The notes below the pieces were generated by a model. The model was not told the origin of the DNA and did no database searches. It worked only from the letters and a program-made list of their open reading frames with translations. From contig NZ_JAUG01000071.1 in the NCBI RefSeq assembly GCF_000708285.2, positions 1-40,398 on the forward strand: a DNA stretch of 40,398 nt, written 5' to 3'. This document shows, in pieces, positions 7,355-14,822 of the stretch; within the stretch, counting starts at the first letter, position 1; each line of letters begins with the position of its first letter. The stretch comes from Pedobacter borealis DSM 19626. GTDB taxonomy: Bacteria; Bacteroidota; Bacteroidia; Sphingobacteriales; Sphingobacteriaceae. Made by a program: the position numbers and the translations under genes.

Positions 7355-9439
7355 TTAAAGTTCTCCGTTCCTTTTTCTTAAAAACCACTCTACTCCCAGC
7401 AAAATCAAAATTAAACCAAACAGCCATTTCATGCTAATCAATTCATCATATTTACGGTCTTCGTAGCTGATGGTTTTAATATTTTCGTTTTTGGTAATCT
7501 CATCGGCTATTTTAAGCAGGTTTTCGGGCATAAACAGTTTACCATTACTTTGTTTTGAAATGGTATTTAAAAGCTGGTGATTAGCTGTTGTTTGCTGAAA
7601 TTCTGCAATCAACGCATTTACATAGAAACTACCTGTAGCCGTGAATTTCTTTCCACCCAGCGCTGTATTGGCGAGATAAGAATAATTCCCTGCAGGCATG
7701 GTTCCTGCATCTAGCTGATAAGCATTTTCGGTTTTAGAAAAAATATAATTAAATACTTTGCCCGCTTCGTTTTTAACCTGTAGATTAACTTCCGATTCGT
7801 TTACAGGCTGATAGCTATCGTTATAAAGGGTGCCGTTAAACTGGATAGTTTCATTTTCATCATAAGCAGACTTTGAAGTAAACACCTTAAACCTTCTCTT
7901 ATCATCTTTAACAGATAGGTATTGAACCATTTTTGAAATTAGATCGCTTAAAACCGATTGATTGCTTTCATTTTCAGCTTCTGAAAGTTTCCATCTCCAT
8001 AGCCCCTCTCCCATCAAATAACCTATCTTTAAGCCATTTTCATTGGCAAAGAACAACAATGGCTGTTGTGTGCTTACTTTGCCGATACGCTGATTAAAAA
8101 CAGGTATTGCGCCAGCATTTACGGTTAACCTTCCAAACGGACTTAACAAAGGATCGAAAGATGAAAACTGCTTCTTGTCATCTTCCGTAAGATTGAAGCT
8201 TGTAAATCCATTGGCAAAATCGGCATACACTTCCTGAATGGAACCATTTGCAGCACCTAAGTTGACCTGATTTTGCATTTGATTAAAAGCACTTATATTG
8301 CTCTGTGCGCCCAAAATGTACCAGATCGGTTTCTTTAATCCAGTTAATTTCTTTAAAAAAGCTGATGAAATATTCTGCAAATCAGGCAATTGATACAATA
8401 CGATTAGATCGAATTTAGACGGATCTGTTGTATTTAAGTCATCAGCAAGTGCAAGTTTAGCCTCGTAATGTTTATTGAGCGAAATAGCTTCTTTTAATAC
8501 GCCTAAATCAGGGTGTGGTGCCACCGCAGCAAGTAATACTTTCTGCCTGCCATCAATAACTTCGACATAAAAAGTTTGAATATTATTCCGGGTAGTAATT
8601 TCATTTTTCAATGCCCCGAGCTGAACGGTATATTTCTGAACACCAATTTTACCCGCATGAATCTTAACCGGGATCGTTTTAACAAAGGAACTTCCATTAA
8701 TCGAAATATTTTGCTGTTCTACCTTAGCACCATTTTGGTTAACCGTTAAAGAAGTACTTTCGCCATCACTTTGAAAAGCTTGAACCTGAACTTCGATCGT
8801 AAAATCGTCATCCAGGTACACGATATTATTGTAATTTACGTTCGAAATTAAAACATCGCGCTTTGGGATACTATCACCCAAGGCAATGGTATAAACCGGG
8901 GCATTAATCTGATTTACGCTGTACAGCGGATTTCCACCGTGATTAAAAATACCATCGGTGGCTAAAATAATGGCGCCAACATTTCTGTTTGTATACTCAT
9001 CTTTAACTTTCTGAAAAAAGGCCGAGGCATCTGTTAATTTTCCCTGATTTTTAAAATCGAAACCCTCTGCAACCTGATCGCCAAAGTGAAGCGTTTTTAC
9101 CTCATACTTGTCTGATAATTTATCCTGTAAAGCTTTAAGGTTATTTTCGTATAATTTTTGGTCGAAACCAACTGCCTTAACCTGACCTACGGAAAGAGAA
9201 TTATCTTGTCCGATAATGATTACGGGTTTATCTAAAGTATAATTTAATGTTTTGATGAGCGGTGCAAATATTAGCCACGCAATGGTAGTCACTACGATAA
9301 TCCGTAATGCTGTTAAACCATACTGAAGCTTTTTATCCAAATTTTTGTTGCCGCGATACAGCAACCAGGCATACAACGCGCCTAACGCCAAGCAACCGAG
9401 AAAAAACAAAATAGATGTACCCGAAAAAAAACTGTTCAT
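7355..9439 (-). CDS. Membrane-anchored vWA-like domain protein
   Basis: Large inner-membrane protein of 694 residues. Two N-terminal membrane segments (about 9-28 and 42-62) precede a von Willebrand A-like region beginning KPVIIIGQDNSLSVG. There DNSLS (79-83) fits the DxSxS metal site, and ILATDG (158-163) fits the later conserved aspartate. A long extracytoplasmic beta-rich part follows, then one C-terminal membrane helix (about 672-688) with a basic tail. The plan matches vWA membrane proteins common in Bacteroidota, some in Bat-like clusters, but no partner gene is next to it here. Its function is unknown; a scaffold or sensor role at the envelope is inference. It overlaps no neighbour and starts 281 bases from the divergent L,D-transpeptidase gene. 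Confidence 0.8.
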   Translation of the reverse strand: MNSFFSGTSILFFLGCLALGALYAWLLYRGNKNLDKKLQYGLTALRIIVVTTIAWLIFAPLIKTLNYTLDKPVIIIGQDNSLSVGQVKAVGFDQKLYENNLKALQDKLSDKYEVKTLHFGDQVAEGFDFKNQGKLTDASAFFQKVKDEYTNRNVGAIILATDGIFNHGGNPLYSVNQINAPVYTIALGDSIPKRDVLISNVNYNNIVYLDDDFTIEVQVQAFQSDGESTSLTVNQNGAKVEQQNISINGSSFVKTIPVKIHAGKIGVQKYTVQLGALKNEITTRNNIQTFYVEVIDGRQKVLLAAVAPHPDLGVLKEAISLNKHYEAKLALADDLNTTDPSKFDLIVLYQLPDLQNISSAFLKKLTGLKKPIWYILGAQSNISAFNQMQNQVNLGAANGSIQEVYADFANGFTSFNLTEDDKKQFSSFDPLLSPFGRLTVNAGAIPVFNQRIGKVSTQQPLLFFANENGLKIGYLMGEGLWRWKLSEAENESNQSVLSDLISKMVQYLSVKDDKRRFKVFTSKSAYDENETIQFNGTLYNDSYQPVNESEVNLQVKNEAGKVFNYIFSKTENAYQLDAGTMPAGNYSYLANTALGGKKFTATGSFYVNALIAEFQQTTANHQLLNTISKQSNGKLFMPENLLKIADEITKNENIKTISYEDRKYDELISMKWLFGLILILLGVEWFLRKRNGEL

Positions 9440-9446
9440 AATTCAT

Positions 9447-9498
9447 AAAGATGGTAATTTTAGGGAAATTTTAAAGATGGTAATTTTAGGGAAATTTT
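9447..9498. repeat. Two tandem copies of a 26-base unit
   Basis: 9447-9472 and 9473-9498 are identical (unit begins AAAGATGGTAATTTTAGGG). They lie 8 bases upstream of the vWA gene start, inside its likely leader. The rest of the gap to 9720 is unremarkable repeat-like spacer with no gene seen. Confidence 0.9.
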
Positions 9499-9720
9499 CA
9501 AGATTATTGTCCATAAAGAATTTATGCGAGGGTTAAAATACAACTTCATTTAACCATCGAGTTCACTGAGTTTTACACTGAGGATCACAGATTACCTAAA
9601 CCGTTTTTAAGCACCCAACTCTGTGTACTTCGTGCCTTTTCTCGGTGACCTTTGTGGTAAAAAAAGAGAACGCTATGCGCTCTGTGGTTAAATCCCTATT
9701 TTTAAACCAAATCAAAATTT

Positions 9721-10455
9721 ATGAAATTAATCTGTTTAACGTTTCTACTATCTCTAAGCCTTATGGTAAATGCCCAAAATAATTTTAAAGCCACTCAAAT
9801 TAAATTCGAAAGAGTAGAAAAGGCCTACAATGAAAAATGGGAAACATTGAGAAAATTTGTTCTGGCAGGTGGCTATGGTGATCAGTTTTCGATGTTGATC
9901 AATGCCTATAAAACGGAAGGCAAACTAGAGGTTTGGTTAAAGAATAATTTGGCTAAAACCTATTCGTTGTTTAGAACTTACGATTTCTGTGCACATTCTG
10001 GCACCATTGGCCCAAAAGTGATTGAAGGAGATGGGCAAACACCGGAAGGTTTTTATTACATTAACGTTTTTAACCCGATGAGTAATTTTCATCTATCATT
10101 AGGCGTGAATTATCCAAACGCTGCAGATTATGCCCGAACTGGAAAGGGCAGAAAACCCGGAAGCGATATTTACATCCATGGTAATTGTGTAACCGTAGGC
10201 TGCATTCCTTTAACCGACGAAAAAATTAAAGAAGTTTATATTTTAGGGGTTGAGGCCAGAAATGCAGGCCAGGAAAAGATTCCCGTTAACATTTATCCTT
10301 TTAAAATGACAGATGGAAATATGAAGAAATATATTGCACAATTTCCTACACAGGCCAGTTTTTGGAAATCATTGCAGCTAGGGTATTCAGCTTTTGAGAA
10401 AAATAAAAACCAAGCTAATGTAAGTGAGGTAAAAGGGAAATATGTTGTGAAATAG
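9721..10455 (+). CDS. L,D-transpeptidase family protein (YafK/DpaA type)
   Basis: Exported cell-wall enzyme of the YkuD fold, 244 residues, with a signal peptide ending at NAQ (about residue 19). The catalytic block is SDIYIHGNCVTVGCIPLTDE: His153-Gly154 and nucleophile Cys161. The serine usual at position 158 is replaced by threonine. The HGxCxxxGC spacing is that of the YafK branch; E. coli YafK (DpaA) removes Braun lipoprotein from peptidoglycan rather than cross-linking it. Which reaction occurs here cannot be told from sequence. Single gene, convergent with fabG across a shared hairpin. Confidence 0.88.
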   Translation: MKLICLTFLLSLSLMVNAQNNFKATQIKFERVEKAYNEKWETLRKFVLAGGYGDQFSMLINAYKTEGKLEVWLKNNLAKTYSLFRTYDFCAHSGTIGPKVIEGDGQTPEGFYYINVFNPMSNFHLSLGVNYPNAADYARTGKGRKPGSDIYIHGNCVTVGCIPLTDEKIKEVYILGVEARNAGQEKIPVNIYPFKMTDGNMKKYIAQFPTQASFWKSLQLGYSAFEKNKNQANVSEVKGKYVVK

Positions 10456-10512
10456 TTTGAAGGTTAAAAGCTGGAAAGCAGAAATGTTCTGTTTTTAAAA
10501 AGGTAAAAGCTA

Positions 10513-10553
10513 AAAGGCGTAAGGTTTAGGGTTATTACCCGCCTTACGCCTTT
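10513..10553. terminator. Bidirectional terminator hairpin between the L,D-transpeptidase gene and fabG
   Basis: A 12-pair stem, AAAGGCGTAAGG with CCTTACGCCTTT, encloses an inner GGG-TTATTA-CCC stem. The outer ends are A-rich on the left and T-rich on the right, so both strands give a usable tail. Position midway between convergent genes fits a shared terminator. Confidence 0.75.
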
Positions 10554-10611
10554 ACTATTTTATGGTTTTGGAAAAAAAACCTCTACCTTAAACCCTCAAT
10601 CCTTCTACCTC

Positions 10612-11355
10612 CTACAGCATCCCGCCGCAAACAGATAAAGTTTGGCCAGTTACGTAAGCGCTCATATCTGAGGCTAAGAACACGCAAACATTGGCAATAT
10701 CTTCAGTTTCTCCGGCACGTTTTAAGGGAATATCTTTTTCCCACCCTTCAACAACTTTCGGATCAAGAATATCTGTCATCTCGGTACGGATAAAGCCCGG
10801 TGCAACTACGTTGGCACGGATATTTCTCGAACCTAATTCTTTAGCAATTGATTTGGTAAAACCGATGATACCAGCTTTAGATGCAGCATAATTTGCTTGT
10901 CCGGCATTACCTGTAGTACCCACAATAGACCCCATATTGATAAAAACACCTTTACGGGCTTTCATCATTACTTTAGAAGCTGCTTTGGTTACGTTGAAAA
11001 TCGATTTTAGGTTAATATTGATCACATCATCCCAGTTTTCTTCGCTCATACGCATCAATAAACCATCTTTGGTAATACCCGCATTGTTTACCACGATATC
11101 AATGGTACCAAACTCGGCTACGATATCGCTGATCAATTGCTCAGCTTCAGCAAATTTAGAAGCATCAGAACGATAACCTTTAACCTTTGTTCCAAAGCTT
11201 TGTAATTCTTGCTCTAAAGCTTCACCTTTTTCTACTGATGATAAATATGTAAAAGCTACATTAGCGCCTTGTTCGGCAAATTTTTCAGCTATTTTACGGC
11301 CGATTCCTTTCGATGCGCCTGTAATTAATGCTGTTTTTCCTTCTAATAATTTCAT
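10612..11355 (-). CDS. fabG: 3-oxoacyl-[acyl-carrier-protein] reductase
   Basis: NADPH-dependent short-chain dehydrogenase of type II fatty acid synthesis, reducing 3-oxoacyl-ACP in the cytosol. It has 247 residues, the usual length. The nucleotide loop TGASKGIG (12-19), NNAG (90-93) and the catalytic set Asn115, Ser143, Tyr156 and Lys160 (QANYAASK) are all present. The NVVAPGFIRTEMT and C-terminal YVTGQTLSVCGGML blocks are typical of FabG proper rather than other SDRs. No other fab gene lies beside it here, so a paralogous SDR role remains possible. Confidence 0.93.
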   Translation of the reverse strand: MKLLEGKTALITGASKGIGRKIAEKFAEQGANVAFTYLSSVEKGEALEQELQSFGTKVKGYRSDASKFAEAEQLISDIVAEFGTIDIVVNNAGITKDGLLMRMSEENWDDVININLKSIFNVTKAASKVMMKARKGVFINMGSIVGTTGNAGQANYAASKAGIIGFTKSIAKELGSRNIRANVVAPGFIRTEMTDILDPKVVEGWEKDIPLKRAGETEDIANVCVFLASDMSAYVTGQTLSVCGGML

Positions 11356-11373
11356 TTGTTATTTTTATTGTTT

Positions 11374-11396
11374 GTCAGTCTGAGCCTGTCGAAGAC
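11374..11396 (+). repeat. Intergenic repeat, left copy flanking the GIY-YIG gene
   Basis: GTCAGTCTGAGCCTGTCGAAG followed by AC. It is an inverted relative of 11786-11809, sharing CTGAGCCTGTCGAAG exactly. This sequence type is a frequent dispersed repeat in Sphingobacteria-like genomes, from memory. Confidence 0.7.
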
Positions 11397-11404
11397 CGAA
11401 CATG

Positions 11405-11704
11405 TTATTTATTTTTATAGTTTGATAATCTTACAATTTCATTCCAGTTTTCTTCGAATAAAGCTTCTTTTTTCTTTCTACTCCAGCCCTTAACTTGCTT
11501 TTCAAAATCGATTGCATCTTCTATTTGATCAAATCTTTGATAATACCTTAATAGAAAAGGTCGTCTTGAAAAAGTATAAGCAAAAACATTTTCGCCATCA
11601 TTATGCTGAGAAAGTCTAGCCTCTAAATCATTAGTAACTCCTACATAATAACTTTTATCGGAGCACTCCAAGATATAGACAAAATAGTTATGAACTCTTG
11701 CCAT
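11405..11704 (-). CDS. GIY-YIG nuclease domain protein
   Basis: Single-domain putative endonuclease of 99 residues. The motif appears as YFVYILECSDKSYYVGVTND (residues 7-26; GIY read as VYI, YIG as YVG). It is followed by LEARLSQHN with the conserved Arg and His, and by the acidic residue in DAIDFEKQVKGWSRKKKEAL. This is the short YhbQ/UPF0213-like class, whose members nick or cut DNA in some cases and whose cellular role is uncertain. It has no operon partner. Two inverted copies of one intergenic repeat sit 8 and 81 bases from its ends, suggesting it moves or is carried as a small cassette. Confidence 0.9.
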   Translation of the reverse strand: MARVHNYFVYILECSDKSYYVGVTNDLEARLSQHNDGENVFAYTFSRRPFLLRYYQRFDQIEDAIDFEKQVKGWSRKKKEALFEENWNEIVRLSNYKNK

Positions 11705-11785
11705 AGAATATTTCTTAGCAGCTTAAAGTTACAAAAAAATCTTTCTCTAGGATATCATGTTGAATTTACCGAAACACTTTAAAAA

Positions 11786-11809
11786 GTCCTTCGACAGGCT
11801 CAGGATGAC
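11786..11809 (-). repeat. Intergenic repeat, right copy flanking the GIY-YIG gene (inverted)
   Basis: GTCCTTCGACAGGCTCAGGA followed by TGAC. Read on the minus strand it is GTCATCCTGAGCCTGTCGAA and onward, facing the copy at 11374-11396. Confidence 0.7.
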
Positions 11810-11839
11810 AATCACGCAAATTTGACTAAAGACTCAGGA

Positions 11840-12916
11840 CTAAACAGCTGGTTCCTGCTGACTCAAACAATGAAAACTTCCCAATCCCCAAATAATATCA
11901 ACCGAATTGATACCAATCACTTTCCGGTCAGGAAAACAGCCTTGAATAATAGCTAAAGCTTTTTGATCGTTTACATCATCAAAAATTGGCACAATTACAG
12001 CCGCATTAGCAATGTAAAAATTTGCATAAGATGCTGGTAAACGAGTATCTTCATGAATAACCGGCGATGGCATAGGCAATTGAACAATATTCAATGATCT
12101 GCCATCTTTTAGCTTCATGGCTTTTAAGGCCTCTAGATTCTCTTGTAATAAGATATAATTTTCATCCAGCGGATTGCTTTCTACAACTGTTAAAACCGTA
12201 TCCTCGTTTACAAAACGCGTAATATCATCAATGTGACCGTCTGTATCATCGCCAACAATTCCATCCCCCAACCATAATACCTGATCTTGACCATAATACT
12301 CAAGCAAATATTGCTCAATCTGCGCTTTGGTTAAATGCGGGTTGCGGTTTTCGTTCAATAAACAAGCAGTAGTGGTTAAAACTGCTCCAGCGCCATTAAA
12401 TTCTACTGAACCTCCTTCCATCACAATATCTGGAGTAAACAAAGGTAAATCGAAATGTTTGGCAATTTTTGTCGGAACCACATCATCCAGGTCAAACGGA
12501 GGATATTTTCCACCCCAAGCGTTGTATCCCCAATCTACAACAGCTTTTTCATTTCCTTTCAGCAAAAATGCAGGACCGTGATCGCGGCACCAGGCATCGT
12601 TGGTTTCATTAAAATAAAATTCGATCTGGCTTAAATCGGCACCCACTTTTGTTAATTCAGAAACAGCAAAAGCTTTCATTTCTTCATCCTTAACATTAAT
12701 ACGCACTTTCTCGCCTTCCGCAATAGCTTTAATAAACTGGCAATATGGCGTATAAATAGTTTCGATTTTCCCAGGCCAGCTCTCCTCTTTATGCGGCCAG
12801 CTTAACCAGGTTGCCTCATGTTTTACCCACTCGGCAGGGAAAGCATAACCTTGTTGTTTCGGTGAATAATCGAATTGATTGATATTTAAATCTTTTCTTG
12901 GAGGAAAGTTTGACAT
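11840..12916 (-). CDS. aguA: Agmatine deiminase
   Basis: Hydrolyses agmatine to N-carbamoylputrescine and ammonia, the first step of the deiminase route to putrescine. It has 358 residues, normal for the family. Seen are PAEWVKHEATWLSWPH near the N-terminus, ETNDAWCRDHGPAFL, the GGSVEFNGAG substrate loop, GDDTDGHIDDITRFV carrying the catalytic histidine and aspartates, and the C-terminal nucleophile Cys350 in FHCLSQQ. It lies in the same direction as aguB, which does the next step, with one small unrelated gene between them. No arginine decarboxylase is visible in the window. Confidence 0.96.
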   Translation of the reverse strand: MSNFPPRKDLNINQFDYSPKQQGYAFPAEWVKHEATWLSWPHKEESWPGKIETIYTPYCQFIKAIAEGEKVRINVKDEEMKAFAVSELTKVGADLSQIEFYFNETNDAWCRDHGPAFLLKGNEKAVVDWGYNAWGGKYPPFDLDDVVPTKIAKHFDLPLFTPDIVMEGGSVEFNGAGAVLTTTACLLNENRNPHLTKAQIEQYLLEYYGQDQVLWLGDGIVGDDTDGHIDDITRFVNEDTVLTVVESNPLDENYILLQENLEALKAMKLKDGRSLNIVQLPMPSPVIHEDTRLPASYANFYIANAAVIVPIFDDVNDQKALAIIQGCFPDRKVIGINSVDIIWGLGSFHCLSQQEPAV

Positions 12917-12923
12917 AGTTTTT

Positions 12924-13030
12924 AAAGTCCGAAAGTCGGGTGTCCGAAGTCGGAAGTTTTAGTGTGTTATTTGTAAAGTCCGAAAATCGGGCGTCCGAGG
13001 TTCGAAGTTTTAGTGTGCTATTTGTAAAGC
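12924..13030. repeat. 51-base direct repeats between aguA and the S23-like gene
   Basis: Unit starts AAAGTCCGAAAnTCGGGnGTCCGA and recurs at 12924, 12975 and, decayed, 13026. The spacing is exactly 51 bases. Reversed relatives of the same motif (CTTCGGACTTCTGACCTCCG, 13567-13586) lie on the other side of the four-helix-bundle gene. Confidence 0.8.
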
Positions 13031-13103
13031 CTGAAAGCCAGGAGTTTAAAGGTCTATTTTAATAATTAACATCATCTATCTCAGTCTTTAATCACTGACT
13101 AAA

Positions 13104-13457
13104 TTAATTTAAAGATTTGATTAAAGCAGAAATCATGATCAAAATTTCTTCGCAAGATTGATAGTGTTTCTGAAATATTTCTTCTTCAATATAACCTCTT
13201 CTTATAGCAAGGTGTAAACAATTTACAACTTCTATATCTGACCTTAAAGCATAACCCAAAAATCTTTTAAATTCGGGATTACTTTGGCCAGTGCTTCCTT
13301 CGGCAATATTCATTGAAATCGAATCGGCAGCACGCTTAACCTGTGATATTAAAACATAAATCTCTTCTTTCGGAAAAGTTTTTGTCATTTTATCAATCTC
13401 GTCAGCTAAGTCTAAAGCTTTTTGCCAAACCTTAAGTTTTTCAAATTTGAAGGCCAT
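13104..13457 (-). CDS. Four helix bundle protein (S23 / 23S rRNA intervening-sequence type)
   Basis: Small helical protein of 117 residues with the family signature FEKLKVWQKALDLADEI at the start, then ISQVKRAADSISMNIAEGS and FKRFLGYALRSDIEVVN. The family was first seen encoded in intervening sequences of 23S rRNA genes. Free-standing copies such as this are common in Bacteroidota and form pentameric bundles of unknown function. Here it splits aguA from aguB and is bordered by CCGAAGTCGG-type repeats on both sides, so it looks like a later insertion into an agu operon. Confidence 0.9.
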   Translation of the reverse strand: MAFKFEKLKVWQKALDLADEIDKMTKTFPKEEIYVLISQVKRAADSISMNIAEGSTGQSNPEFKRFLGYALRSDIEVVNCLHLAIRRGYIEEEIFQKHYQSCEEILIMISALIKSLN

Positions 13458-13592
13458 AATGAGTCAGGAAGTTTTGGTCCGAGGTCAAAAGATAAAGTGA
13501 ATTATATTGATAACTAATATAATAATATTTTAAATACTTTAATTTTTTCTGCTCTTTGACCTCCGTCTTCGGACTTCTGACCTCCGACTTTT

Positions 13593-14468
13593 CTAATCCC
13601 CGTCAATATATCTTTTCGTAATCGGCTGGTAAGAATCAATTCTTCTGTCTCTTAAAAAAGGCCAGTGTTTACGGAAGAAATCAGATTCTGATAAATTCAG
13701 TTCAACTACCTCGGTTTCTTCCTGATCATGAGAACCTAAATAAAGTATTTTGCCTTGTGCGTTTGTGGCGAAACTTCCACCCCAGAATTTCATGGCACCA
13801 TCTTGCTCAAAGCCTACTCGGTTTACACTCACTACAGGTACACCGTTTGCAACCGCATGCGAACGTTGAATGGTTTGCCAGGCATTGTATTGATCTTGGT
13901 TGGTTTCTTCATCCTGATCGGTAGCCCAGCCAATTGCAGTTGGATAAAACATGATATCTGCACCCATTAACGCTGTAATACGCGAAGCTTCCGGGTACCA
14001 TTGATCCCAACAGATCAGGATACCAATTTTAGCAAACTTGGTTTGAAAAACCTTGTAGCCTAAATCGCCAGGGGTGAAATAAAACTTTTCATAATAAGCC
14101 GGATCATCAGGAATATGCATTTTACGGTATTTACCTAAATATGAACCATCAGCATCTAAAACTGCAGTTGTATTGTGATATAAACCTTCAGCACGTTTCT
14201 CAAACAAGGAAGCGATAATTACCACACCCAATTCTTTGGCTACCACTTGTAAAGCATCAGTAGATGGTCCAGGAATAGCTTCAGCTAAATCGAAATTGTT
14301 GTAATCTTCAACATCGCAGAAATACAAAGAAGTAAAAAGCTCTTGCAAACACACAATCTGTGCCCCTTTTGCAGCCGCATCCCTTACTTTAGCAATCGCT
14401 TTATCTAAATTTTCTTGTTTATCTTTAGTACAACTCATTTGCACTAAGCCAACTTTTACTTTCTTCAT
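13593..14468 (-). CDS. aguB: N-carbamoylputrescine amidase
   Basis: Nitrilase-superfamily enzyme turning N-carbamoylputrescine into putrescine, CO2 and ammonia in the cytosol. It has 291 residues. The catalytic triad is clear: Glu43 (LQELF), Lys116 (KYRKMHIPDDP) and Cys153 (GILICWDQWYPE). The segments YYEKFYFTPGD and HRVANGV-like SHAVANGVPVVSVNRVG are those of the plant and bacterial CPA group rather than general nitrilases. With aguA it makes a complete agmatine-to-putrescine pathway. Confidence 0.96.
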   Translation of the reverse strand: MKKVKVGLVQMSCTKDKQENLDKAIAKVRDAAAKGAQIVCLQELFTSLYFCDVEDYNNFDLAEAIPGPSTDALQVVAKELGVVIIASLFEKRAEGLYHNTTAVLDADGSYLGKYRKMHIPDDPAYYEKFYFTPGDLGYKVFQTKFAKIGILICWDQWYPEASRITALMGADIMFYPTAIGWATDQDEETNQDQYNAWQTIQRSHAVANGVPVVSVNRVGFEQDGAMKFWGGSFATNAQGKILYLGSHDQEETEVVELNLSESDFFRKHWPFLRDRRIDSYQPITKRYIDGD

Positions 14469-14801
14469 GTTTTTTGAAATGAGAGAATGAGAGAATGATT
14501 AATTGAGAGAATGTTATTGTACTTTTAACCACATTCACTCATTCAAAAATTCATTCATTCAAAATTAGGCTGCAAAGTTACTATTTTGTTTAAAAGTAGA
14601 ACGGCATAATGATGTAATTGTTTTTCTGTTTTTAGGAAAAGCAAAGGCAGCATTTCAAACGTTTGTCAGTCGGGCTATCCATTGTAGCTCCGATGAAAAA
14701 TCGGAGGCTGCCATTCCTATCCCGTTTAGGTGCTATCGTGTGGACACATCTTTTGTTAATTCTATATTTGTTTTTAGTGCACATTCATTAAGGCGGTCGT
14801 C
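14469..14801. other. Intergenic stretch between aguB and the PUL
   Basis: No gene is seen. Near aguB there are short GAGAGAATGA-type tandem repeats (about 14481-14515) and an ATTCATTC run. The remainder (14630-14800) has no structure that I can name and ends at a hairpin overlapping the last PUL gene. Confidence 0.5.
14560..14567 (-). promoter_or_regulatory. aguB: Possible -7 box upstream of aguB
   Basis: Read on the minus strand, TAATTTTG matches TAnnTTTG. It lies 92 bases before the aguB ATG and no convincing -33 box was found, so the call is weak. Confidence 0.3.
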
Positions 14802-14822
14802 ATGCTGAATTTTATTCAGCAT
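14802..14822. repeat. Hairpin overlapping the 3' end of the last PUL gene
   Basis: ATGCTGAAT, loop TTT, ATTCAGCAT. The stop codon and the last codons of the minus-strand gene above it lie within one arm. No T-run follows. GTCATGCTGAAT-type sequences look like the host's intergenic repeats, so this may be the border between host and island DNA. Confidence 0.6.

Noticed and set aside
12924..13030. CRISPR-like or attC-like array from the 51-base repeats
   Set aside because: Units are contiguous and decaying, without unique spacers or integrase; it is low-complexity spacer repeat.
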